Shown here: piece after piece, positions 16,053 through 23,605 of the stretch
Position numbering within the stretch: position 1 is the first letter of the stretch
How the letters are laid out: every line of letters starts with the position of its first letter
NCBI GenBank assembly: GCA_900539265.1
Contig: UQBM01000022.1
Coordinates: forward strand, 1 to 26,981
Direction of reading: 5' to 3'
DNA: 26,981 nt
DNA from: an uncultured Mollicutes bacterium
GTDB taxonomy: Bacteria; Bacillota_I; Bacilli_A; ML615J-28; CAG-313
Notes under the pieces: generated by a model
What the model was told of the DNA's origin: nothing
What the model saw: the letters and a program-made list of their open reading frames with translations, nothing else
Databases searched by the model: none
Translations under genes and position numbers: made by a program

Positions 16053-16256
16053 ATGGAAAATAAAACGTTCGAAGAACTTTTAAAAGAATTGCAAGACATT
16101 GTCTCAAGTTTAGAAAGTGGTAAATTATCACTTGAGGAATCAGTAAAAAAATATCAAAGTGGTATGGCAATTAGTCTTGAATGTAAAAAGCGATTGGATG
16201 AAGCAAAAGAAGTTGTTGTAAAAAAAGTAACTGAAAATGGTGAAACTGATTTTTAA
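16053..16256 (+). CDS. xseB: Exodeoxyribonuclease VII small subunit
   Basis: 67 aa. The short helical-hairpin protein pairs with XseA. FEELLKELQDIVSSLESGKL and LEESVKKYQSGMAISLECK are near-consensus XseB. It starts after AGGAG and lies 9 nt downstream of xseA, 22 nt upstream of dxs. In Bacillus ispA (farnesyl diphosphate synthase) sits between xseB and dxs; it is absent here. Confidence 0.95.
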   Translation: MENKTFEELLKELQDIVSSLESGKLSLEESVKKYQSGMAISLECKKRLDEAKEVVVKKVTENGETDF

Positions 16257-16278
16257 AAAATGACTAGGGGGTCTAATT

Positions 16279-18072
16279 ATGTTAGAGGAGATAAATTTAA
16301 TAGATTTAAAAAAACTAAATTATGAGCAATTGGACTCTTTAGCAAAAGAAATTAGAGAAGAAATTATTACAGTAGTTAGCAGAAATGGAGGTCATTTAGC
16401 ATCAAATCTTGGAATTGTTGAATTAACAATTGCTTTACACATGGTATTTGAAAGCCCTAAAGACAAAATTATTTTTGATGTTTCTCATCAATCGTATGCT
16501 CATAAAATTTTAACAGGGCGCTATAAAAACTTTGAAAGTCTTAGAAAATTTAAAGGTATTAGTGGCTTTACAAGGTATGATGAAAGTATTCACGATGCTT
16601 TTGAAGCGGGTCATAGTTCAACAGCTATTTCAGCTGGTCTTGGATATTTAGAGGCCAAGAAAGAATTTCCTGATCAAATTGGCGATGTAATTGCTGTAGT
16701 AGGGGATGCTTCAATTGTTAATGGTTTATCATTTGAGGCTTTAAATTATTTAGGTGATCATAAAGATCAAAAAATGATTATTATTTTGAATGATAATGAA
16801 ATGGGAATTTCTAAAAATGTTGGTTCTCTTGCTAAAAGTTATAATAATATTAGGACAAAGGGGAAAATGCGTTTTATCCGAAAAATCACTCCTATAAAAG
16901 TAAAAAAAGCTTTAGAATCAACATTTTACGAAATAAATTTATTTAATTCTTTAGGCTTTCAATATTTTGAAAAAATTGATGGGCATAATCTAAAAGAATT
17001 AGTTAAATATTTAACTTATGCTAAAAACGCAAAAGAATCAGTTATTTTGCATATTATGACGAAAAAAGGTAAGGGATATTTACCTGCTGAAAAAGATGAA
17101 TTAGGATCTTGGCATGGTGTTTCGCCCTTTGATATTAAAACAGGAGTTCAAAAAAATGATTCTAATAACACAACATATGGTCATCTTTTAGCAGAATATT
17201 TAATAGATTTTGCAACCAATAATAATAATGGGCGACTGCTTAGAGTGATTACTCCAGCAATGACGCTCGGTAGTGGTCTTGAGAATTTTGCTAAAACTTG
17301 TACCAAACAATTTATTGATGTTGGAATTGCAGAAGAAAATGCAACTGTTATGGCTGCTAGTATGGCACATGCTGGTCTTTTACCAATTTTATTTTGTTAT
17401 GCGACCTTTTTACAAAGAGCATACGATGAGATTCTTCATGATATTGCTAGAAGTAAAGAGCATGTTATCATTTGTGTTGATCATGCTGGGGTTGTAAGCA
17501 ATGATGGCGATACGCATCAAGGAATTTTTGATTTAGCTTATTTTAATTCAATTCCTAATCTTACTATTTTATCACCTAAAGATGGTAGTGAGGCTATATC
17601 TATGCTTGATTATGCAATTAATGAAGTTAAAACTCCAGTTATTATTAGATATTCAAAAGAAAAAATCACCAAAGATGTTGTCAAGTATCAATATTTGCCA
17701 AAATGGATGATGGAAGGTGAAGGAAGTACTACAATTATAACTTATGGTATCTTATATAATGAAACCAAAAAATATATAAAAAAACATAATTTAAACGTTT
17801 CAATAGTTAATGCTAGTATTTTGTCAGATCTTGATGAAGAACTTTTAATTAAATTGGCAACTGATGAAAAAAAGATTATAGTATATGAAGAAGTTTATCG
17901 AAAAGGCTCATTAGGTGATGCAATTTTGAGATTTTATAATGGAACAAATTTATACCCTAAAATTAAGTTATTGGCTTTTGGTGATACGTATTTAGAGGTT
18001 GGTACAAGAGAAGAATTATTAAAAGAATATAAAATTTCTTTAGATGATTTACGGAAAGAGATTGGTGATTGA
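16279..18072 (+). CDS. dxs: 1-deoxy-D-xylulose-5-phosphate synthase (divergent)
   Basis: 597 aa, slightly shorter than the usual 620-640. It condenses pyruvate with glyceraldehyde-3-phosphate, first step of the MEP isoprenoid pathway, using thiamine diphosphate and Mg2+. Family segments: GGHLASNLGIVELTIALH, FEAGHSSTAISAGLGY, and the ThDP motif VVGDASIVNGLSFEALN (GDG is normal; here GDA, D143). The pyrimidine-domain Glu is in DVGIAEENATVMAASMAHAG (E352), where nearly all Dxs have AEQHA; and DHAGVVSNDGDTHQGIFD replaces the common DRAG-DG-THQG. These substitutions suggest a divergent Dxs branch; a different transketolase-like reaction cannot be ruled out. TAGGGGG precedes the start. The stop is 1 nt from the recN start. 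Confidence 0.88.
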   Translation: MLEEINLIDLKKLNYEQLDSLAKEIREEIITVVSRNGGHLASNLGIVELTIALHMVFESPKDKIIFDVSHQSYAHKILTGRYKNFESLRKFKGISGFTRYDESIHDAFEAGHSSTAISAGLGYLEAKKEFPDQIGDVIAVVGDASIVNGLSFEALNYLGDHKDQKMIIILNDNEMGISKNVGSLAKSYNNIRTKGKMRFIRKITPIKVKKALESTFYEINLFNSLGFQYFEKIDGHNLKELVKYLTYAKNAKESVILHIMTKKGKGYLPAEKDELGSWHGVSPFDIKTGVQKNDSNNTTYGHLLAEYLIDFATNNNNGRLLRVITPAMTLGSGLENFAKTCTKQFIDVGIAEENATVMAASMAHAGLLPILFCYATFLQRAYDEILHDIARSKEHVIICVDHAGVVSNDGDTHQGIFDLAYFNSIPNLTILSPKDGSEAISMLDYAINEVKTPVIIRYSKEKITKDVVKYQYLPKWMMEGEGSTTIITYGILYNETKKYIKKHNLNVSIVNASILSDLDEELLIKLATDEKKIIVYEEVYRKGSLGDAILRFYNGTNLYPKIKLLAFGDTYLEVGTREELLKEYKISLDDLRKEIGD

Positions 18073-18073
18073 A

Positions 18074-19741
18074 TTGTTACAAAGTTTAACCGTTAAAAAT
18101 TTTGCAATTATTAATAATCTTAGTATTGATTTTGACAAAGGATTTACTGCAATTACAGGTGAAACAGGAGCAGGAAAGTCTTTACTTATTGATGCAATCG
18201 GCTTATTACTTGGTGATCGCGCATCAGCTAGTATGGTAAGAAGTGGTGAACAAAAGGCCATAATTGAAGGTGTCTTTTGCGAATTAAGTAATCATACTAA
18301 AGATTTATTAGGTGAATTTGAACTTTTAGATGATGATGATTTGTTAATAATTAGAAGAGAAATATATAGTAGTGGTAAAAGTTTAGTACGCGTTAATGGT
18401 TCTGCTATAAATATGAGTCAGGTTATTCAGCTTGCGCAAACAATTGCTGACATTCATACGCAAAATGATACTAAAAAACTTTTTGAACCCAAAAATTATT
18501 TATCATTTATAGATGATAATACCACTTTATCTATTTTGAAAGAATATCAAGATTTGCGCAATTGTTATCTAAATGCTATAAAAAATTATGATGAAATAAT
18601 AAAAAATATTGAAAATTATCATAAAGAAAAAGAGTATTTAGAATATCAATATCAAAATTTAGTTAGAAGTAATTTAAAAAAAGGCGAATTGGAAACACTA
18701 GAAGAAGAATATAATATTATGAATAATTTTGAATTGATTTTCAAAAATTTAACAAACATAAAAAAAGATTTAGATGAAAATAATATAAATACAATATTAT
18801 ATTCGGTTTATAATTCACTAGAAAAAATTAGTCAAATCGATAGTAAATATCAAAATATGGCAGAAGTTGTTAAAAACGCTTATTATGATTTAAGTGATAT
18901 TTCTAATGATGTATTACAAAATTTAAATAATTTGGAATTTGATAATAATCATTTTGAAGAAATTATTGAAAGAATCAATTATTTGAAAGATTTAAAGTAT
19001 AAGCATAAAATGTCAATTGATGAATTAATTGAATATCGTGACAATTTAGAGTTAAAATTAAATATATTAGACGATGATGAATATATTTTAAACAAGGCAA
19101 AAGCTGATGTTGAACATTTTTATCAAATGACTTATGAAAAAGCTTTAGAATTAAGCAATCTTCGCAAAAAAAATGCTAAAAAATTAGAAATTAATATTAA
19201 AAAAGCTTTATGTGATTTAATGCTTGATAAGGTTAGATTAGAAATTGTTTTTACAAATAATTTAAAAGAGGAAAAAAAACCTAATATTTTTTTAAAAAAT
19301 GGAATAGATATTGTCAATATTATGATTTCTTTTAATCCTGGTGAAAAATTAATGGATTTATCAAAGGTTGCATCAGGTGGTGAGATGTCTCGAGTAATGT
19401 TAGCAATTAAAACGCATTTAATGGCCAATTTTAAACTTTCAACGATGATCTTTGATGAAATTGATAGTGGTGTTAGTGGTGAAGTAGCTTATGAAGTAGC
19501 AAAAAAATTAGAGCAGATTTCCAAACATACGCAAGTTTTGGCTATAACGCATTTACCAATTGTGGCAAGCAAAGCAAATAGCCAATTATTTATTAGTAAA
19601 AGTGTTGTATCTGGTAAAACTTTGACTATGGTAAAAGAATTAAGTTATGATGAACGAATTGAAGAACTAGCAAAAATGATTTCACCAACTGATCAAAGTG
19701 GAAAAAGTAAAGAATTAGCAAAAAATATGTTAAATATGTAA
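18074..19741 (+). CDS. recN: DNA repair protein RecN
   Basis: 555 aa, an SMC-like ATPase acting early in double-strand-break repair. The TTG at 18074 gives the N-terminus MLQSLTVKNFAIINNLSIDF, matching the conserved MLQ-L-(I/V)KNFAII start of RecN; an ATG at 18044 and GTG/TTG at 18062-18065 would add residues foreign to the family and lie inside dxs. GGTG (18064-18067) is the nearest Shine-Dalgarno. Walker A GETGAGKS is at 29-36; the middle third is coiled coil rich in Asn/Lys/Glu; the C-terminal ABC signature is ASGGEMSRVMLAIK, followed by Walker B TMIFDEIDSGVSG. In Bacillus yqxC and ahrC lie between dxs and recN; both are missing. Confidence 0.96.
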   Translation: MLQSLTVKNFAIINNLSIDFDKGFTAITGETGAGKSLLIDAIGLLLGDRASASMVRSGEQKAIIEGVFCELSNHTKDLLGEFELLDDDDLLIIRREIYSSGKSLVRVNGSAINMSQVIQLAQTIADIHTQNDTKKLFEPKNYLSFIDDNTTLSILKEYQDLRNCYLNAIKNYDEIIKNIENYHKEKEYLEYQYQNLVRSNLKKGELETLEEEYNIMNNFELIFKNLTNIKKDLDENNINTILYSVYNSLEKISQIDSKYQNMAEVVKNAYYDLSDISNDVLQNLNNLEFDNNHFEEIIERINYLKDLKYKHKMSIDELIEYRDNLELKLNILDDDEYILNKAKADVEHFYQMTYEKALELSNLRKKNAKKLEINIKKALCDLMLDKVRLEIVFTNNLKEEKKPNIFLKNGIDIVNIMISFNPGEKLMDLSKVASGGEMSRVMLAIKTHLMANFKLSTMIFDEIDSGVSGEVAYEVAKKLEQISKHTQVLAITHLPIVASKANSQLFISKSVVSGKTLTMVKELSYDERIEELAKMISPTDQSGKSKELAKNMLNM

Positions 19742-19748
19742 TAATAGA

Positions 19749-19789
19749 AAAAAGTGTTTTTAAAGCCATATAAAAACACTTTTTATTTT
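19749..19789 (+). terminator. Intrinsic terminator after recN
   Basis: A 14-bp perfect stem (AAAAAGTGTTTTTA at 19749-19762, TAAAAACACTTTTT at 19771-19784) with an 8-nt loop and T-rich tail. It separates recN from spoIVB, so spoIVB needs its own promoter; the roughly 30 nt left before the spoIVB Shine-Dalgarno did not yield a convincing one. Confidence 0.85.
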
Positions 19790-19827
19790 TAAATATAAGC
19801 AAATAATAATGAAGAAAGGAGGACGAA

Positions 19828-20823
19828 ATGAGAAAACTTTTCAAAATTTTTTCGATATTATTATTTTTTAGTTTATTTTTAACAGTTGAAGTAAGAGCCA
19901 ATAGTGACGAATATGTTTATTTAGGTGGCGATTCAATTGGAATAAAAATGAAAACTGGTGTTTATGTTGCAGGAAAATATCAAGTACAAACAACTAAAGG
20001 AAAGATTTCGCCATGGAAAGAAACTGATATTGAATTAGGTGATAGAATTGAGACTATTAATGGTATAAAGATAGATAATAATGAGCAACTATTAAAATAT
20101 TTATCTAATTATCAAAGCGATAGTGTACAACTTGTGTTATTAAGAGATAGTAAAAAAATTAATACAAAAATTGATGTTGTTAAAAACCAAAATAATGAAT
20201 CTTCAATTGGATTATACATTAGAGATCAAATTTTGGGTATTGGTACAATGACTTTTATAACATTAGATAATTATTTTGGATCATTAGGACATGGAATTTA
20301 TGAAAATAAGATATTAGTTGAAAATGGCGGTGGAAGTTTATACTACTCAAAAGTATCATCAATTAAAAAAGCAGAACCTGGTGTTGCTGGTGAAAAAAGG
20401 GCCTCAATGGATAATATGGTTATAGGTAGTATTCTTTCAAATGACTTAACGGGACTTTATGGTAAATTTAGTGCAAGTATTACTAATAAAAATAAAGTAG
20501 AAGTATCTAAACAAGGTCAAATCGTTAAAGGAAAAGCTCAAATTTATACAGCTGTTTCAGGCAATTTAATAAAAGCATATGATATAGAGATTACCGATAT
20601 TCATTTGCAAAATAAAAAAGCAACTAAAGGAATTCGTTATAAAGTTACAGATGATGATTTAATAGCTCAAACTGGTGGTATTGTTCAAGGTATGAGTGGT
20701 AGTCCCATTGTTCAAAATGGTCGAATAATTGGAGCCGTTTCGCATGTAACAGTTGAGAATCCTATCTATGGTTATGGTATGCATATTGAATGGATGATTG
20801 ATGAAGTATCGCAATTGAGATAA
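19828..20823 (+). CDS. spoIVB: Stage IV sporulation protein B, S55-family serine peptidase
   Basis: 331 aa, shorter than the about 425 aa of Bacillus SpoIVB. In Bacillus this forespore-secreted PDZ protease cleaves SpoIVFA to release SigK processing. A hydrophobic N-terminus (residues 4-22) acts as signal/anchor; a PDZ-like segment spans about 35-118 (ELGDRIETINGIKI); the S55 domain has GSLGHGI with H155, followed by KKAEPGVAGEKRA, and the catalytic QGMSGSPI (287-293), whose Ser is S290 or S292 by pattern. Triad residues appear intact. AAAGGAGGA precedes the ATG. recN-spoIVB-spo0A order is the same as in Bacillus. Confidence 0.94.
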   Translation: MRKLFKIFSILLFFSLFLTVEVRANSDEYVYLGGDSIGIKMKTGVYVAGKYQVQTTKGKISPWKETDIELGDRIETINGIKIDNNEQLLKYLSNYQSDSVQLVLLRDSKKINTKIDVVKNQNNESSIGLYIRDQILGIGTMTFITLDNYFGSLGHGIYENKILVENGGGSLYYSKVSSIKKAEPGVAGEKRASMDNMVIGSILSNDLTGLYGKFSASITNKNKVEVSKQGQIVKGKAQIYTAVSGNLIKAYDIEITDIHLQNKKATKGIRYKVTDDDLIAQTGGIVQGMSGSPIVQNGRIIGAVSHVTVENPIYGYGMHIEWMIDEVSQLR

Positions 20824-20902
20824 CGACATTTAAGTAAGTAAATCGACATTATCTAAAAAAAAGTATTAAATTTATTACAAATATTACTTAAAAAAACGAC
20901 AT
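20824..20902. promoter_or_regulatory. Three CGACAT repeats (0A-box-like) upstream of spo0A
   Basis: CGACAT occurs at 20824-20829, 20844-20849 and 20897-20902, always in the same orientation and preceded by A(A/T). In complement they read ATGTCGTT, ATGTCGAT and ATGTCGTT, resembling the Spo0A box TGTCGAA. A 9-bp inverted repeat (TTTAAGTAA at 20829-20837, TTACTTAAA at 20884-20892) lies between the outer two. Autoregulation by Spo0A is the natural inference. Confidence 0.5.
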
Positions 20903-20947
20903 AATTTTAAAAAAACCTTAAAAATTATTAAAAATAAGTTTTATTAC

Positions 20948-20976
20948 TTGCTAAATACCCTCTTTTTTGATAAAAT
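20948..20976 (+). promoter_or_regulatory. Vegetative-type promoter of spo0A
   Basis: TTGCTA (20948-20953), an exact 17-nt spacer and TAAAAT (20971-20976), with the transcript start near 20983. I see no convincing SigH promoter. The CGACAT repeats end 45 bp upstream of the -35. Confidence 0.6.
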
Positions 20977-21012
20977 ATTACTGCATACTAAATCAAAAGG
21001 GGGGAAAATTAT

Positions 21013-21798
21013 ATGCAAAAATTGAAAATGGTGGTCGTTGAAAGTAACGACAATAATGAACTAGGAATTGGAACTTATTTGAAAAACTATGAAGAAATTA
21101 ATTTAATAGGTTCTTACAGCAATGAGGTAAATTTATATAATACTTTAAAAGTTACACAAATTGATGTACTTGTTGTTGATTTATTTTTAAATGGTGTAGA
21201 TGGAATTACCTTAATCGAAAATATTAAGAAAAATCCTGATTTATATCATCAGCCTCGGCATATTATTGTAATGACACAATTTATTAGTAATTATGTAAAT
21301 TCAAAATTAAATCAATTAAGTGTAGATTATATTATTATGAAACCTGTTGATGTTAAGCAATTGTATCAACTCATTCTAGGAATGACTGCTGAAACCGAAA
21401 CGGATACAAAAACTGATATTGATGCTGATTTGGATAGTGAGATAACTTCTATTCTACATGAGGTTGGAGTTCCGGCTCATATTAAAGGATATATGTATTT
21501 ACGAGAAGCAATTGCGATGGTTTACAATAATGTTGAAATTCTTGGTTCTATTACAAAAGTATTATATCCAGAAATTGCAACGACCTTTGGCACAACTTCT
21601 TCAAGAGTAGAAAGAGCAATTAGACATGCAATTGAAATTGCATGGGTAAGAGGTAATGTTGATGCGATAAGCGATATATTTAGTTATACTATTAGTTATA
21701 ACAAGTCAAAACCAACAAACTCTGAATTTATTGCCATGATTGCTGATAGGCTTCGTTTAGAACATAAACGTCAAAAGAAAATGCGATATTTAGCATAA
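21013..21798 (+). CDS. spo0A: Sporulation master regulator Spo0A with altered receiver pocket
   Basis: 261 aa, same length class as Bacillus Spo0A. The C-terminal DNA-binding domain is highly conserved: SSRVERAIRHAIEIAW and PTNSEFIAMIADRLRLEH. The receiver has the phosphoacceptor D56 (VVDLFL), T88 (VMTQF) and K110 (MKPVD), but the acidic pair is E10-S11 (VVVESN) instead of D-D, and the usual P60 is N60. An acidic Thr/Asp linker (about 123-140) joins the domains. Phosphorylation may therefore be altered or need different metal coordination; that is inference. AAAGGGGGG precedes the ATG. A strong terminator follows. Presence with SpoIVB argues for a sporulation programme. Confidence 0.97.
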   Translation: MQKLKMVVVESNDNNELGIGTYLKNYEEINLIGSYSNEVNLYNTLKVTQIDVLVVDLFLNGVDGITLIENIKKNPDLYHQPRHIIVMTQFISNYVNSKLNQLSVDYIIMKPVDVKQLYQLILGMTAETETDTKTDIDADLDSEITSILHEVGVPAHIKGYMYLREAIAMVYNNVEILGSITKVLYPEIATTFGTTSSRVERAIRHAIEIAWVRGNVDAISDIFSYTISYNKSKPTNSEFIAMIADRLRLEHKRQKKMRYLA

Positions 21799-21828
21799 AA
21801 AATAGAAGTTTAAAACTTCTATTTTTTT
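21797..21828 (+). terminator. Intrinsic terminator after spo0A
   Basis: A 14-bp stem (21797-21810 and 21814-21827, core TAGAAGTT / AACTTCTA) with a 3-nt loop and T7. It also faces the convergent small gene ending at 21857 and could work in both directions. Confidence 0.87.
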
Positions 21829-21856
21829 AAAGTAACTACTAATCAATTACTAAGGA

Positions 21857-22066
21857 TTATTTTGAAAGAATTTGTATTAAAGCAACGATTAAACTTCCAA
21901 TACTACCAAGTGCCATTAAAGCTACTAAAGTCCAAATAATTATTTTACCAGCTAAAGTTTTTTGAGGTGCAGTTGTAATGTAATATTCATCGGTACCATC
22001 AGCTTTTTTAGTTTTTTGAACCATTTTTTTAGAAGTTTTATCGTTTTTGTTTGGCTTTTTACTCAT
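21857..22066 (-). CDS. Small single-pass membrane protein, unknown function
   Basis: 69 aa. The first 35 residues are hydrophilic and Lys-rich (MSKKPNKNDKTSKKMVQKTK), then DEYYITTAPQKTLAGK leads into one membrane span at about residues 42-66 (IIIWTLVALMALGSIGSLIVAL). The ATG is preceded on the minus strand by GAGGTGA and an extended -10 (TGTTATAAT, 22109-22101). I do not recognise the family. The basic, probably cytoplasmic tail and C-terminal span resemble many tiny Firmicute membrane proteins of unknown role. A real gene is supported by ribosome-binding site, promoter and hydrophobic pattern. Confidence 0.75.
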   Translation of the reverse strand: MSKKPNKNDKTSKKMVQKTKKADGTDEYYITTAPQKTLAGKIIIWTLVALMALGSIGSLIVALIQILSK

Positions 22067-22100
22067 ATATTATTCACCTCATAATTTTTTTTATAACTAT

Positions 22101-22109
22101 ATTATAACA
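22101..22109 (-). promoter_or_regulatory. Extended -10 promoter for the small membrane protein gene
   Basis: On the minus strand TGTTATAAT: a perfect TATAAT (22106-22101) with TGn extension. The -35 is weak. It lies in the divergent region shared with dinB, 35 bp from the ATG. Confidence 0.5.
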
Positions 22110-22137
22110 TATTTTTTTAAAAAAGGGAAGTGTTAGC

Positions 22138-23382
22138 ATTAAAAAAAATAGAATAATTTTGCATATTGATATGAATTGCTTTTTTGCTAGTTGTGAAATT
22201 GCTCAAAATCCTACTTTAAAAGGAAAAAAAATAGCCGTAGCACCAAATGCTATGGACAGAAGAGGAATCATACTTGCGGCAAGTTATGAAGCAAGACCTT
22301 ATGGTGTTCATTCAGCAATGAGGGTTAGTGATGCTTTGAGAAAATGTCCTGATTTAATTATAGTAGAACCATCAATGGGAATATATGGCGAGTATTCGAG
22401 AAAATTTTTTGAATACTTTTTAAAAATTACTCCACTTGTAGAGCCTGCTAGTATAGATGAAGGATACCTAGATATTACTGATGTGTGTAGACCAGAAGAG
22501 GCGGTTAAACTAGCTAAAAAAATCCAAACAGATTTATTAGAACAATTTAAACTTCCATGTAGTATTGGCATTGCACCAAATAAATTTTTAGCTAAAATGG
22601 CATCAGAGATGAAAAAACCTTTAGGTATTGTTATTTTAAGAAAAAGAGAAATAGCAGAAAAATTATGGCCACTTCCTATAAAAAGTATGTTTGGAGTTGG
22701 GAAAAAAACGTTTGCTACACTTTTGACAATGGGAATTAAAACAATTGGTGAACTTGCTAATTATGATAATTTAGATTTGCTAAAAGAAATCATTGGAGAG
22801 ACTAATGCGCTTAGTCTTTATTCACATGCAAATGGAATAGGATCGAATGAAGTAGATATTAATCGTTTTAACGATGTTTCTTCTATCAGTAATTCGCAAA
22901 CCTTTGATCACGATGAATATGATTTGTCTAATATGAAATTAATTATTAAATTACTTACTAATACATTATGTCATCGAATGGAAAAACATAGCCTAAAAGC
23001 TTATAATTTTACTCTTCAACTTAAATATAGCAATTTTAAAGTCACAAGTAAAAGTATAACAATTGTAAATCCAACCTCAGATAGTAGGAGAATTTATAAA
23101 ATGTTTGAAAATTTATTTGAAGAGTTTTACGATGAAACTTTTCCATTGCGATTAATAGGTGTAGCAGCAGGAAAACTTATTGAAGCAAATGATGAAATAA
23201 AACAATTATCGATATTTGATTCATTAGATGAAGAACAAAAAGATCATGAGATTGATAATTTAATTAAAAGTATTAATAGTGATATTGGTGGCCTTGCTTT
23301 AAGAAGGGGTATCACAGCTTCTTATAATAGTAGTAATGTAAGAGTTGACAAATTTGATAAATCTTGGAGAGATAAAAAATAA
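22138..23382 (+). CDS. dinB: DNA polymerase IV (Y-family), probable ATT start
   Basis: 414 aa if translation begins at ATT 22138. DinB is a lesion-bypass polymerase. Catalytic acids: D11 in HIDMN and D107-E108 in SIDEGYLDIT; PCSIGIAPNKFLAKMAS and the helix-hairpin-helix GVGKKTFATLLTMGIKTIGEL follow; QLSIFD near the C-terminus fits a beta-clamp-binding motif. Start choice: AAGGGAAG ends 7 nt before the ATT, giving MKKNRIILHIDMNCFF, which restores the first beta strand. The first conventional in-frame codons are TTG 22159 and ATG 22171; neither has a Shine-Dalgarno, TTG loses half the strand and ATG removes the catalytic Asp. A slip on the A8 run at 22141-22148 from GTG 22130 is the alternative. 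Confidence 0.93.
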   Translation: MKKNRIILHIDMNCFFASCEIAQNPTLKGKKIAVAPNAMDRRGIILAASYEARPYGVHSAMRVSDALRKCPDLIIVEPSMGIYGEYSRKFFEYFLKITPLVEPASIDEGYLDITDVCRPEEAVKLAKKIQTDLLEQFKLPCSIGIAPNKFLAKMASEMKKPLGIVILRKREIAEKLWPLPIKSMFGVGKKTFATLLTMGIKTIGELANYDNLDLLKEIIGETNALSLYSHANGIGSNEVDINRFNDVSSISNSQTFDHDEYDLSNMKLIIKLLTNTLCHRMEKHSLKAYNFTLQLKYSNFKVTSKSITIVNPTSDSRRIYKMFENLFEEFYDETFPLRLIGVAAGKLIEANDEIKQLSIFDSLDEEQKDHEIDNLIKSINSDIGGLALRRGITASYNSSNVRVDKFDKSWRDKK

Positions 23383-23398
23383 TTATGAGTAAATTTGC

Positions 23399-23427
23399 TT
23401 GAAATAAAAATAAAATTTGAGTATAAT
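23399..23427 (+). promoter_or_regulatory. Promoter of the aspS T-box leader
   Basis: TTGAAA (23399-23404), exact 17-nt spacer and perfect TATAAT (23422-23427), with the start near 23434. It begins 16 bp after the dinB stop and sets the leader length at about 172 nt. Confidence 0.75.
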
Positions 23428-23433
23428 ACTTAA

Positions 23434-23590
23434 GTAAATAAATTTTTCGTTGAACAATCTGACAAATTGGGAGAAAACGTATCTTGCACGTTAAGCAAAA
23501 ATAAGAGGGTGGCTTGTCCAAACTAAGGTGGTACCGCGGAGATATCTTCGTCCTTAGGCTGAATAAATTAGTCACTCTATTTTTTATTAT
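23434..23590 (+). promoter_or_regulatory. Compact T-box riboswitch upstream of aspS
   Basis: AAGGTGGTACCGCGG (23525-23539) is the T-box that pairs its UGGU bulge with the ACCA-type end of uncharged tRNA. CTAAGG (23523-23528) pairs with CCTTAG (23552-23557) to form the antiterminator. A weak stem CAAT/ATTG (23455-23458, 23466-23469) presents the 7-nt loop CTGACAA, centred on GAC, an Asp codon matching the downstream gene; CGTT/AACG (23448-23451, 23476-23479) could close it. A competing longer stem joins AGAG at 23504-23507 with CTCT at 23575-23578 before the T6 run (23580-23585). From the predicted start to the T-box is only about 92 nt, too little for a canonical Stem I. T-box identity is sure; specifier and stems are inference. 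Confidence 0.85.
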
Positions 23591-23605
23591 ATAAGGAGAT
23601 TAAAA

